DNA from: JACCZX01 sp963807155
GTDB lineage: Bacteria; Pseudomonadota; Gammaproteobacteria; Burkholderiales; Burkholderiaceae_F
Length of the DNA stretch: 64,000 nt
Direction: 5' to 3'
Assembly: GCA_963807155.1 (NCBI GenBank)
Contig: CAWEAZ010000053.1
Coordinates: forward strand, 52,534 to 116,533
Made by a program: the position numbers and the translations under genes. The notes under the pieces were generated by a model. The model was not told where the DNA came from. It saw only the letters and a list, made by a program, of their open reading frames with translations, and did not search any database. Below are positions 39,681 through 49,238 of this stretch, piece after piece; the first letter of the stretch is position 1; each line of letters opens with the position of its first letter.

Positions 39681-39902
39681 AACCGCGTCTAGCTTTTTGG
39701 TAGACGCTGGTGTAGCGTCAAATCGCAGTCGACTATCGCTGTGGATCGCTCCATCAATTCGTTCGATGAAATTCGGAAGCCATTGCCAGCGGCTCGGCGT
39801 CAGTGAGCTGCTCCTGTCGCAGTACTCCTTCGTCACCTTTGGAAATCCCAATAGTCGCTTGCGCGTCGCGGGCGCTTCCCGTGTTTCTCCGGAGTTATAG
39901 AA

Positions 39903-40109
39903 ATGCCGACAGGCACAGTGAAATGGTTTAACGAAACAAAGGGTTTCGGCTTTATCAAGCCCGATGATGGCGGGGCTGATCTGTTCGCGCACTACAGCGG
40001 CATCAAAGCCAAGGGGTTCCGGACGCTGAAGGAGAACCAGAAGGTCGAGTACCAGGTGCAGCAAGGCCAAAAAGGTCCGCAGGCGGTAGAGATCGACATC
40101 GTCGCCTAA
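39903..40109 (+). CDS. Cold-shock protein, CspA family
   Basis: 68 residues, a single cold-shock domain. RNP1 is KGFGFI and RNP2 is DLFAHY (from the usual VFVHF). It binds single-stranded RNA and DNA and keeps mRNA unfolded. ATG 39903 has GGAG upstream. The 222-bp region before it has no gene and fits the long 5-prime leader usual for cold-shock mRNAs, but no cold-box was recognised. A short hairpin with a T-run (gggcgcaagccc) follows the stop. Confidence 0.94.
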   Translation: MPTGTVKWFNETKGFGFIKPDDGGADLFAHYSGIKAKGFRTLKENQKVEYQVQQGQKGPQAVEIDIVA

Positions 40110-40270
40110 CTCCAGCTAACTTCTTCGCGGCTCGGGCGCAAGCCCTGGGTTTTAGGCGCCGTGCCGGGGGTGCCAGCGTGACGGGGCTGACCGGCTAGAA
40201 TGGCCGGCCCGCCGTTTGCAACGGACAACGAGCGCTTCGCGAATGACGAAGTGACGATTGGAGGCAGGCA

Positions 40271-42130
40271 ATGAGCGCAGTGCTTTCCGGAGCGGTCACC
40301 GCTCCGGCGTACGTCAAAAACAAGAAGCTGAAAGCCTGGGTAAATGACGTCACGCGCCTGACGCAGCCGGCCCGGGTTGTCTGGTGTGACGGGTCGCAGC
40401 AGGAGTACGACCGCTTATGCGACGAGCTTGTAGCCGCCGGCACCTTTCGCCGGTTGAACGCCGCAAAGCGTCCGGGCAGCTTTCTCGCACTTTCCGATCC
40501 GCTTGATGTTGCGCGGGTCGAAGACCGCACCTTTATCTGCAGCGAAACGAAGGACGACGCCGGCCCAACCAACCACTGGGTCGATCCGGCGCAGATGCGG
40601 GCTACGTTGAACAGGCTGTTCGCAGGTTCGATGCGTGGCCGCACGATGTACGTAATTCCATTTTCGATGGGCCCCTTGGGCAGCTCCCTTTCACAGATCG
40701 GCGTCGAGATTTCCGACAGTGCCTACGTCGCCGTCAACATGCGGATCATGACGCGCATGGGCCGTGCAGTCGTCGATGCGCTCGGGCCCGACGGCGAGTT
40801 CGTGCCGTGCGTTCACTCGGTGGGTAAGCCTTTGACGCCTGGTGAGAAGGATGTGCCGTGGCCTTGCAATGCGACCAAGTACATCGTCCACTTTCCGCAG
40901 ACACACGAAATCTGGTCGTTCGGATCCGGCTATGGTGGCAATGCATTGCTCGGAAAGAAATGTCTGGCACTGCGCATAGCGTCGAGCATGGCGCGCGAGG
41001 CAGCCCAGACCGATGGGCTTGGCTGGCTCGCCGAGCACATGCTGGTCTTAGGGGTGACATCACCCGAGGGCAAGAAATATCACATCGGCGCCGCGTTTCC
41101 GTCAGCGTGCGGCAAGACCAACTTTGCAATGCTGATCCCGCCGGCTGCATTTTCGGGCTGGACGGTAACGACCGTCGGCGAGGACATCGCGTGGATCAAG
41201 CCGGGCAAGGACGGACGGCTGTATGCGATCAATCCGGAAGCCGGCTTTTTTGGTGTCGCGCCCGGCACGTCAGAAAAAACCAATCGCAATGCGATGGCGA
41301 CACTGCGCGAGGACGTGATCTTCACCAACGTAGCGCTGACTGATGACGGCGACGTTTGGTGGGAAGGCATGGGGCCTGCGCCCGCGCATCTGATCGACTG
41401 GCAGGGAAAAGATTGGACGCCGAAGGACGGCGAAGCCGGGCGCAAGGCCGCGCATCCTAATGCGAGGTTCACGGTACCGGCGGCGCAGTGTCCTGCCATT
41501 GACGATGATTGGGAGAATCCGAAGGGTGTTCCGCTCGATGCCTTCCTCTTTGGGGGTCGCCGCTCGACGACCGTTCCGCTGGTAACCGAGGCGCGCGACT
41601 GGGTCGAAGGTGTCTACATGGCGGCTACGATGGGCTCGGAAACAACGGCGGCGCAGGCGGGTGCACAGGGCGTGCTGCGTCGTGATCCGTTCGCGATGCT
41701 GCCGTTTTGCGGCTACAACATGGGTGACTATTTTGCGCACTGGCTGGCGCTCGGCGCGCGGCTAGCGGCGAGTGGCGCAAAGCCGCCGAAAATCTTTACG
41801 GTCAACTGGTTTCGCACAGGTGATGACGGCAAATTCGTATGGCCCGGCTTCGGCGAGAACATGCGCGTGCTGAAATGGATCGTCGACCGGGTCGAAGGCA
41901 AGGCTTCAGGCACCGAGCACGTGTTTGGCGTATCCCCTCGCTATGACGATATGGAGTGGCAGGGTCTGGAGTTTCCGCGCGCGAAGTTCGACGCCATCAC
42001 GTCGATCAATCTTGATGACTGGCGTAAAGAAATCCAATCGCACTCCGAGCTATTCGCCAAACTGGCAGGTCGCCTGCCGAGCGCGCTCGAAGAAACGAAG
42101 AGCAAATTTGCGCATCGACTGGGCGAATAA
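40271..42130 (+). CDS. pckG: Phosphoenolpyruvate carboxykinase, GTP type
   Basis: 619 residues and intact. The GTP-type enzyme is shown by the active-site loop AFPSACGKTNFAML (P-loop with catalytic Cys), GGNALLGKKC, NPEAGFFGVAPGTS and NRNAMATL. It converts oxaloacetate to PEP with GTP, the first step of gluconeogenesis from organic acids. It lies after cspA and before the Liv genes; ATG 40271 has GGAGG. A TAGAAT at 40196-40201 may be a -10 box. The uptake of carboxylates (Tct) and gluconeogenesis from the same window fit an organic-acid-using organism. Confidence 0.97.
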   Translation: MSAVLSGAVTAPAYVKNKKLKAWVNDVTRLTQPARVVWCDGSQQEYDRLCDELVAAGTFRRLNAAKRPGSFLALSDPLDVARVEDRTFICSETKDDAGPTNHWVDPAQMRATLNRLFAGSMRGRTMYVIPFSMGPLGSSLSQIGVEISDSAYVAVNMRIMTRMGRAVVDALGPDGEFVPCVHSVGKPLTPGEKDVPWPCNATKYIVHFPQTHEIWSFGSGYGGNALLGKKCLALRIASSMAREAAQTDGLGWLAEHMLVLGVTSPEGKKYHIGAAFPSACGKTNFAMLIPPAAFSGWTVTTVGEDIAWIKPGKDGRLYAINPEAGFFGVAPGTSEKTNRNAMATLREDVIFTNVALTDDGDVWWEGMGPAPAHLIDWQGKDWTPKDGEAGRKAAHPNARFTVPAAQCPAIDDDWENPKGVPLDAFLFGGRRSTTVPLVTEARDWVEGVYMAATMGSETTAAQAGAQGVLRRDPFAMLPFCGYNMGDYFAHWLALGARLAASGAKPPKIFTVNWFRTGDDGKFVWPGFGENMRVLKWIVDRVEGKASGTEHVFGVSPRYDDMEWQGLEFPRAKFDAITSINLDDWRKEIQSHSELFAKLAGRLPSALEETKSKFAHRLGE

Positions 42131-42214
42131 GCACTACCGCGCGTTCCCGAGTAGAAGCACGGGGATCTTTGCGGTTGCAACCCCCACGCTTTTTAAAGAT
42201 ACTCGCCCTTCCCG

Positions 42215-42995
42215 ATGAGTACGCCCGATGTCATTCTCGAAACCCGCGGCCTCACCAAGGAGTTCAAGGGCTTTGTCGCAGTCGATGACGTCAACTTAAA
42301 GGTCCAGCGCGGCACGATTCACGCGCTGATTGGACCGAACGGCGCCGGCAAGACGACCTGCTTCAATCTGTTGACCAAATTTCTGACGCCGACGCGCGGA
42401 CAGATTCTCTTCAACGGTACCGACATCACGCGTGACTCCCCGGTTCAGGTTGCACGCCGTGGGATCGTGCGTTCGTTTCAGATCTCATCGGTATTTCCAC
42501 ACTTGACTGTCCTGGAGAACGTGCGCATCGCGTTACAACGTGCGACCGATCAATCGTTTCGCTTCTGGCGTAGCGAGAAAGTGCTGCACTCGATGAATGG
42601 ACGTGCGCTCGAGTTGCTGAACCAGGTGGACCTCGGCTCATTCGCTCACGTCCAAACGGTCTCGCTTCCTTATGGCCGCAAACGAGCGCTTGAAATCGCC
42701 ACGACGCTGGCGACTGAGCCCGAGTTGATGTTGCTCGACGAGCCGACGCAAGGCATGGGACACGAAGACGTCGCGCGTGTGACCGAGTTGATCAAACGCG
42801 TTGCCGCCGGTCGCACCGTGATGATGGTCGAGCACAACATGAGTGTCGTCTCGGGTATTTCGGATCGCATCACGGTACTGGCGCGCGGAGCGTTGCTCGC
42901 CGAGGGGCCGTACGAAGAGGTATCGAACAATCGCCGCGGTCAAGGAAGCCTATATGGGCACCGCACAGACGCAACTTGAAGGAATCGGACACTAG
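42215..42995 (+). CDS. livG: Branched-chain amino acid ABC transporter ATPase LivG (one frame break at the C-terminus)
   Basis: About 260 codons. Walker A GPNGAGKTT, the LivG-type Q-loop VRSFQISSVFPHLTVLENVRIAL, signature LPYGRKRALEIATTLATEP and Walker B LMLLDEPTQGM are present. A frame change near 42930 hides the true end, QTQLEGIGH, at 42995. It is the first gene of a Liv-type set: LivG, LivF, binding protein, LivH and LivM. It couples ATP hydrolysis to uptake. The real substrate could be leucine/valine, other amino acids or urea-like amides. Confidence 0.93.
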
Positions 42996-43002
42996 AAGCG
43001 CC

Positions 43003-43723
43003 ATGACTGCAGCGCTCGAAATCAAGAATCTGCACGCCTGGTACGGCGAGTCGCACATCCTGCATGGCGTCGATTTGCACGTCGGCAAGGGCGAAGTCGT
43101 GACCTTGCTTGGTCGCAACGGCGCGGGGCGCACAACGACGATGCGGTCGATCCTGGGACTGACCGGTGCGCGCAAGGGTTCGATCCAGGTCGATGGCAAA
43201 GAGACGATCGGCCTGAGAACGTATCGGATTGCACATCTTGGAATTGGCTACTGCCCTGAAGAGCGCGGCATCTTTGCCAGCCTGTCGTGCGAGGAAAACC
43301 TGATGCTGCCGCCGCAGGTAGGAGCGACGGGCGCCAATGGGAAGGGCGGTATGAGCGTCGATGAGATTTACGCAATGTTTCCCAACCTGAAGGAACGTGC
43401 GAAATCTCAAGGCTCTCGGCTTTCCGGCGGCGAACAGCAGATGCTCGCAGTGGCGCGCATACTGCGCACCGGTGCGCATCTATTGCTGCTGGATGAGATT
43501 TCAGAGGGCCTGGCGCCGGTGATCGTCAACAAGCTGGCGGAGATGATCCGGACTCTGAAAGCCAAGGGCTACACCATCGTGATGGTCGAACAGAACTTCC
43601 GCTTTGCGGCGCCTCTGGCCGACCGTTTTTATGTCATGGAGCACGGAACAATCGTTGAATCGTTTCCCGCAGCGCAGCTGCGCGCGAAGGAGGCAGACGT
43701 TGCACGAGCTTCTTGGAGTTTGA
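43003..43723 (+). CDS. livF: Branched-chain amino acid ABC transporter ATPase LivF (one frame break; Walker A Lys replaced by Arg)
   Basis: About 240 codons. LivF is clear: IKNLHAWYGESHILHGVDL, Q-loop ERGIFASLSCEENL, signature LSGGEQQMLAVARIL, Walker B LLLLDEISEGLAP. Walker A reads GRNGAGRTT, so Arg replaces the Lys that contacts ATP phosphates; I recall this substitution in some betaproteobacterial relatives. A frame change near 43695 masks the family end LHELLGV; the true stop is at 43721-43723. ATG 43003 is 7 bp after the end of livG. Confidence 0.9.
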
Positions 43724-43763
43724 TTAACACACCGTTGAATCGGGATGAAATGAAGGAGAAGCA

Positions 43764-44982
43764 ATGAAATTGAACAAAGTATGTGCCGCGCTTGCGGCAT
43801 GCGGTCTGGCGTTCGGCATGTCGGCCGCCAGCGCGCAGACGCTTTCCGGCGACAAGATCGTGATCGGCTTTATAACCGACATGTCGTCGCTGTATTCGGA
43901 CATCGACGGCCCGGGCGGCGTGGAAGCGATTCGCATGGCGATCGCCGACATGCAAAAGGAATTTCCCGGCAAGAAGATCGAAATCGTGTTCGCCGATCAT
44001 CAGAACAAGGCCGACATCGCATCTTCGAAGGTCCGCGAGTGGATCGACCAAGGCGGCGCCGACGTGATCATCGGCGGCACCAATTCGGCCACCGCGCTGG
44101 CGGGTGCGAAGGTGGCGGCCGAGAAGAAGAAGCCGTACATCTCGGTCGGTGCCGCCAGCTCGCGCCTGACCAACGAGGACTGCACGCCATACATCGGTGC
44201 ACTACGCGTACGACACGATCGCACTCGCCAAGGGCACCGGCGCAGCGGTCGTCAAAAGCGGCGGCAAGAGCTGGTTTTTCCTGACGGCAGATTACGCATT
44301 CGGCCATTCGCTCGAAAAAGACACAGGCGACGTGGTGAAGAGCGCAGGCGGCACCGTGGTCGGCGCGGTACGGCATCCGCTGTCGGCATCGGACTTTTCA
44401 TCGTTCCTGCTGCAGGCGCAGAACAGCAAGGCGCAGATTCTCGGGCTGGCCAACGCCGGCGGCGACACGATCAACTCGATCAAGGCCGCGAACGAGTTCG
44501 GCGTCACGAAGAACATGAAGCTCGCCGGCCTGCTGATGTTCATCAACGACATCCACAGCCTGGGATTGCCGACCACGCAGGGCATGTACCTGACTGATGG
44601 CTGGTACTGGAACCAGTCGCCCGAATCGCGAGCATGGGCGCGGAAATTCTTCGACAAGATGAAGCGCATGCCGTCGATGCTGCAGGCGGGCGATTACTCG
44701 GCTGTGTATCAGTATCTGACTGCGGTCAAAGCCGCGGGCACCGATGAAGCCGATGCGGTGATGGCGCAGCTGAAAAAGCAGAAGATCAACGACATGTTTG
44801 CCAAGGGCGGCTACATTCGCCCCGACGGCCGCATGATCCATGAGATGTATCTGATGCAGGTGAAAACCCCGGCCGAGTCAAAAGAGCCGTGGGATTACTT
44901 CAAGGTGGCGCAGACGATTCCGGGCGACCAGGCATTTCAGTCGCTCGCGGAATCGAAGTGCTCGTTGGTTACAAAGAAGTAG
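43764..44982 (+). CDS. Branched-chain amino acid type ABC transporter periplasmic binding protein (one frame break)
   Basis: About 406 codons. Signal peptide MKLNKVCAALAACGLAFGMSAASA, then VIGFITDMSSLYSDIDGPGG, the family-I binding fold, IIGGTNSATALAGAKVAAEKKKPY, WFFLTADYAFGHSLE and GYIRPDGRMIHEMYLMQVKTP. The frame changes near 44200. Binding proteins of this type carry amino acids, amides or small organic compounds to LivHM. It is 40 bp downstream of livF. Two hairpins follow it. Confidence 0.9.
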
Positions 44983-44989
44983 GAATACT

Positions 44990-45067
44990 CCGGACGTTGG
45001 TGTCCCAACGCCGGAACATCTCGCCGGATCCAAGCGGACGCTCTGCGCCGCTTGATCCGGCGGTTTT
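44990..45067 (+). terminator. Two tandem hairpins after the binding-protein gene, possible attenuator
   Basis: First hairpin: CCGG(A)CGTTGG at 44990-45000 pairs with CCAACGCCGG at 45005-45014. Second: GCCGGATC(C)AAGCGG at 45023-45037 pairs with CCGCTTGATCCGGC at 45048-45061, then GGTTTT. Each has a one-base bulge. The site lies between the binding protein and livH. It may partly end transcription or protect the upstream mRNA, giving more binding protein than permease. Confidence 0.65.
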
Positions 45068-45079
45068 GCCCGCGCCGTC

Positions 45080-45967
45080 ATGACCGAACTTTTTGGCATT
45101 CCCTTGCCCGCTCTGCTGAGCCAGCTGCTGCTCGGCCTCGTCAACGGCTCGTTCTACGCGATCCTGTCGCTCGGCTTGGCGGTGATCTTCGGATTGCTGA
45201 ACGTCATTAATTTTGCGCACGGCGCGCTCTACATGATGGGCGCGATGTTCGCCTGGATGGGCCTGACGTACTTCGGGCTCAATTACTGGGTGATGCTGAT
45301 CGTCGCGCCGCTCCTGGTAGGCGTGTTTGGCGTCATCATCGAGCGGCTGTTGCTCCGGCACTTGTACAAGCTTGATCATTTGTACGGCCTGCTGCTGACA
45401 TTTGGTTTGACGCTGCTGATCGAAGGATTTTTCCGCTCGTTCTACGGCGTGTCGGGGTTGCAGTATCAAGTACCGGAGCAGCTGACCGGCGCGCGCAATC
45501 TGGGCTTCATGATCTTGCCCAACTATCGAGCGTGGGTCGTCCTTGCTTCGCTGATCGTTTGCTTCGGCACGTGGTACGTCATCGAGCGCACCAAACTTGG
45601 AGCGCTGCTGCGCGCCGGTACCGAAAACGCCAAGCTGACCGAAGCGTTTGGCGTCAACGTGCCGTTAATGGTGACTCTGACTTACGGTTTCGGTGTTGCG
45701 CTGGCCGCTTTTGCCGGCGTACTCGCGGCGCCGATATTGCAGGTGCAGCCGCTGATGGGGAGCAATCTGATCATCGTCGTGTTTGCGGTCGTGGTCATCG
45801 GTGGTATGGGATCGATCATGGGTTCGATCCTCACCGGACTTGGCCTCGGCGTCATCGAAGGCTTCACTCGCGTTTTTTATCCCGAGGCATCGGCCACCGT
45901 GGTATTCGTGATCATGGCGATCGTGCTGTTGCTGCGGCCTGCGGGTTTGTTCGGCAAGGAGAAGTAG
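45080..45967 (+). CDS. livH: Branched-chain amino acid ABC transporter permease LivH
   Basis: 295 residues and intact, with about eight membrane helices. LGLVNGSFYAILSLGLAVIFGLLNVINFAHG is the family start, and IGGMGSIMGSILTGLGLGVIEG the coupling-helix end. It is one of the two pore subunits. ATG 45080 lies 13 bp after the second hairpin, with no clear ribosome site, so the leader may matter. The next gene livM starts 1 bp after its stop. Confidence 0.94.
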   Translation: MTELFGIPLPALLSQLLLGLVNGSFYAILSLGLAVIFGLLNVINFAHGALYMMGAMFAWMGLTYFGLNYWVMLIVAPLLVGVFGVIIERLLLRHLYKLDHLYGLLLTFGLTLLIEGFFRSFYGVSGLQYQVPEQLTGARNLGFMILPNYRAWVVLASLIVCFGTWYVIERTKLGALLRAGTENAKLTEAFGVNVPLMVTLTYGFGVALAAFAGVLAAPILQVQPLMGSNLIIVVFAVVVIGGMGSIMGSILTGLGLGVIEGFTRVFYPEASATVVFVIMAIVLLLRPAGLFGKEK

Positions 45968-45968
45968 G

Positions 45969-46968
45969 GTGAAGCTAACCAGAGAGTTCACCATTTTTCT
46001 TGCACTGCTGGTGTTTGTTGCGGTGTTGCCGGTGTTCGGTGCGTATCCGGTCTTCGTGATGAAGGTGATGTGCTTCGCGCTGTTTGCGTGCGCGTTCAAT
46101 CTATTGATCGGCTACACGGGGCTGTTGTCATTTGGCCATGCGGCGTTTCTGGGAGTCGCTGCGTACGCCGCGGGCCACGCACTGAAAGTATGGGGCGTGC
46201 CGACCGAAGTGGGACTGCTGGTCGGCACGTTGGCGGGGGCGGCGCTGGGCTTCGTGATGGGCGCGCTGGCGATCCGTCGCAGCGGCATCTACTTTTCAAT
46301 GATCACGCTGGCATTGGCGCAGATGCTTTATTTTCTTTTTCTGCAAGCACCGTTTACCGGCGGTGAAGACGGTCTGCAGAGCGTGCCGCGCGGCACGCTA
46401 CTGGGTTTTATCGACCTGACTAAGTGACCTGACGCTTTACTACGTGATCTTGGGCATCTTCATGCTCTCGTTCTTGCTGATCTATCGAACCGTGCACTCG
46501 CCATTCGGGCAAGTATTGAAGGCGATCCGCGAAAACGAACCGCGCGCCACGTCGCTGGGTTACGACGTCGCACGCTTCAAGTTGCTCGCGTTCGTGTTGT
46601 CGGCTGCGCTGGCTGGATTGGCGGGCGCAAGCAAGACGCTGGTGCTCGGGTTTGCCACGTTGACCGATGCTCACTGGACCACGTCCGGGCTGGTGATCCT
46701 GATGGTGCTCGTGGGCGGAATGGGAACGATGCTCGGACCGATCCTGGGTGCGTTCATTGTGGTCGCGCTCGAAAACAAAGTCGGCGACATCGGCGCATTC
46801 CTCGGCCGTACCACCGGGATCGAGTGGTTCAACGGTCTCGGCGAAGCAGTGACGATCGTGACAGGTTTGATCTTCGTCATTTGCGTGATGGCATTTCGTC
46901 GCGGGCTGGTCGGCGAATTTCAGGCGTGGTGGTCGCGCCGTCGAGCGCCTCTGGCAGTCGCCACGTAG
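45969..46968 (+). CDS. livM: Branched-chain amino acid ABC transporter permease LivM (one frame break)
   Basis: About 333 codons. LLIGYTGLLSFGHAAFLGVAAY and AIRRSGIYFSMITLALAQMLYF in the first half, and IRENEPRATSLGYDVARFKLLAFVLSAALAGLAG and GGMGTMLGPILGAF in the second, fix the family. A frame change near 46424 splits the halves: DLTK meets a false stop and the true reading is DLTLYYV. GTG 45969 follows livH by one base. It completes the Liv-type importer. Confidence 0.92.
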
Positions 46969-47137
46969 CTGCGCTCGCGCGTTTGTGTCGGGACGCGTCA
47001 AGAACCCGCAAACAGGGCGTTATCACCTCTTATCGGCTAAATGGAGTCTGTAAAGACGACATCTTCGTCGATACAATCGATCGATCCGGGCTTTCGCTCC
47101 GCACGACCAGCGCGCTTGCCGCACTCCTTATAAACGC

Positions 47138-49072
47138 ATGGCGTTAAACGTTTCGATGATGTATCGGCGCACCGATCGCGGCGTGCGCGAGGTCTATGAA
47201 AAGTCGCATCAGTTCACGCAAAGCGAGCGGCTGATCCTTATCTTGCTGGATGGCCGCCTTAATGTCGCCGGCCTAAAGACGCGGCTGCCCAGCCTGAACG
47301 ATGAGCGCATCGAGCGTGCGCTGCGCAAGTTGCAGGAAGCGAGTCTGGTCGAACCGATCAGCTACGAAGCGGGTAAGGGCAACGGGTCGGTCTCGCCCGA
47401 CACGACACCGCTCGAACCGGAAGCGGTCGCACATTTCTTGGAGCAGACCGACCTCGATCCAATAACGGTCTTCGGCGACTCCGAGGAGACCGTCGCTGCT
47501 GAGATGGTGCGTGCCAGCGTAGAGCGCGCCGCGGCGCAACTAGCCCGCGAGGTAACGATTATGGGCCGGCCAGTCGGTTCGCCGGAGCCGGTTCGTAAGC
47601 CTAAGGCAGGTGAGCGTGAGCCCGAAAGTAGGCGCTCACACAAGGGCCGCAAGCAGCGCGATACGACGACCACGACATCGCTTGGGCTGACCGGCGCCTC
47701 AACGCACTGGGCGATTACCACGGTCAACGTTCCCGATCGGCTTGACTTGCAGGAGGAGCGAGACCGGGCCGAGGAAGACGAATACTCAGACGGTCGGCGC
47801 CGCGAAATTCTGCGCGTCTGGATGAAGCGGCTTCTAATGCTGGCGGTCCTCGCGGTTATCGCAGCCGGGATCTACGCCACTGTGGCGCCACTGCGCGAGG
47901 AAACATCGGCGGCTCGCGTGTCCGAGCGGTTGACTGCGGTGTTCAAGCGACCGGTTCGTGTCGCGGACACCGACTTTAGATTTTCGCCGACGCCGCGCTT
48001 GATCGTGCGCGGCATCGACGTGGGCGGCCAGTTCAAGGCCGACGAGATATCGCTTCTGATCAACTGGAAGGATCTATGGAGCGCGGTACGCGGCGGCAAC
48101 TGGGTCTGGAGCGAAGCCCTGATCGCACCTTTGGCGGTGACGCCGGCGCAGGCGGCGTATATCGTTCGCACGCTACCCGGCGGGGCGCGTGAACTACCGA
48201 GCAAGATTTCTACGATCCGCTTCGCCTCGGTCCGCATCGGAGATTCGCGTCTGTTTCCTGACGCATTCGAAGGAGTTTTGCGCCGCACGACCGACGGCGC
48301 GTTCGGCCCGCTTGTGTTGCGGCCGCTGAATGTCGAAGGGACGATGCAGTTGTCTTTTCGACCAGGGCGATTGCCCGACGGCCGCGAATCGATCGAGTTC
48401 CGGCTAAACGCAGATCGGTGGATGCCGCCATTCGGGCCGCGCGTTCGGTGGAACGAAATTCAGGCGAGCGGTCGCATCTTTGACAATGTCGTTGAAGTGT
48501 CGGACTTCACGCTGGCGGGGTTCTTCGGCATGACCAGTGGCACTGTCTACGCCGCGACCGACGTCGAATGGGCCATTACTGGGATTGCCGGCGCTTCCAA
48601 TATCGACGTCGAATCTGTCCTGCAAAGGCTACGACCGGCGGGACAAGCTCCGAGCGGCGAGGGCCCACCGACGGCGGTGCAGGGTACCGCGACGATGAGT
48701 TTGACGATCGCAGGTCGTGGCCCGAGTCTGGACGATGCGATTGCCCGCACCGCTATCGCCGGGCCGTTCCAGATTCGCTGGGCGACTCTGAATGGGATCA
48801 ACCTGGGCCTCGCGGCGTCGCAGGGTGCGATGGCGGCGGGACAGACCCGCTTCACCGAGTTCAATGGAGTGATGGCTGCCTCTGCGAATGGCGTGCACTT
48901 TGAAGACACCGGTGGCCGTGCCGGAGCGATGGCTGCGCGCGGCGACTTCACCGTTGCGCCAGATCTGGCGCTGGCGGGCGGAGTGCGGGTGGAGCTCGGC
49001 ACTACACGTGTGCAGGCGCCGATTAGTTTGAGAGTGCGCGGAACCGTGCTTGACCCACGCTTTAGCCAGTAG
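47138..49072 (+). CDS. AsmA-like protein with a cytoplasmic winged-helix-like N-terminal domain
   Basis: 644 residues and intact. Residues 1-75 (FTQSERLILILLDGRLNVAG, LNDERIERALRKLQEASLVEPI) look like a small helical, winged-helix-type domain. A charged, disordered linker (about 100-225) follows. One membrane helix lies at about 230-252 (LLMLAVLAVIAAGIYATV). The periplasmic part has beta-rich, AsmA-type repeats, with a C-terminal region (residues about 515-640, TMSLTIAGRGPSLDDAIAR) typical of AsmA. AsmA-like proteins handle lipids in the envelope. This linkage of a cytoplasmic DNA-binding-like or protein-binding domain to an AsmA body is unusual. The gene ends 5 bp before the first parS. Confidence 0.78.
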   Translation: MALNVSMMYRRTDRGVREVYEKSHQFTQSERLILILLDGRLNVAGLKTRLPSLNDERIERALRKLQEASLVEPISYEAGKGNGSVSPDTTPLEPEAVAHFLEQTDLDPITVFGDSEETVAAEMVRASVERAAAQLAREVTIMGRPVGSPEPVRKPKAGEREPESRRSHKGRKQRDTTTTTSLGLTGASTHWAITTVNVPDRLDLQEERDRAEEDEYSDGRRREILRVWMKRLLMLAVLAVIAAGIYATVAPLREETSAARVSERLTAVFKRPVRVADTDFRFSPTPRLIVRGIDVGGQFKADEISLLINWKDLWSAVRGGNWVWSEALIAPLAVTPAQAAYIVRTLPGGARELPSKISTIRFASVRIGDSRLFPDAFEGVLRRTTDGAFGPLVLRPLNVEGTMQLSFRPGRLPDGRESIEFRLNADRWMPPFGPRVRWNEIQASGRIFDNVVEVSDFTLAGFFGMTSGTVYAATDVEWAITGIAGASNIDVESVLQRLRPAGQAPSGEGPPTAVQGTATMSLTIAGRGPSLDDAIARTAIAGPFQIRWATLNGINLGLAASQGAMAAGQTRFTEFNGVMAASANGVHFEDTGGRAGAMAARGDFTVAPDLALAGGVRVELGTTRVQAPISLRVRGTVLDPRFSQ

Positions 49073-49077
49073 TCACC

Positions 49078-49093
49078 TGTTTCACGTGAAACA
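49078..49093. promoter_or_regulatory. parS site 1
   Basis: TGTTTCACGTGAAACA, a perfect 16-bp palindrome identical to the general bacterial parS consensus. It is the ParB loading site for chromosome segregation. It lies between the AsmA-like gene and mnmG, about 26 kb from the candidate origin, upstream of the parAB genes of this same window. Confidence 0.93.
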
Positions 49094-49121
49094 ATCCAGC
49101 GGCCCGCGGGTGCGGAACCGC

Positions 49122-49137
49122 TGTTCCACGTGGAACA
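49122..49137. promoter_or_regulatory. parS site 2
   Basis: TGTTCCACGTGGAACA, a second perfect palindrome 44 bp from the first, with symmetric changes at two positions. Both sites are within 160 bp upstream of mnmG, so ParB bound here may also affect mnmG-rsmG-parAB expression. Confidence 0.9.
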
Positions 49138-49238
49138 TGCGCTCGCACTGAGCTCGCTGCGTATACTTCCGGTTGCCGCGCGATGGGGTGGCGATCGTCC
49201 CCGCCCGACGCGTTGCGAGACAGATTTCACTCGCACCG

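Noticed and set aside
47072..47077. TACAAT as promoter of the AsmA-like gene
   Set aside because: No acceptable -35 element lies at the right distance, so the match alone is too weak.
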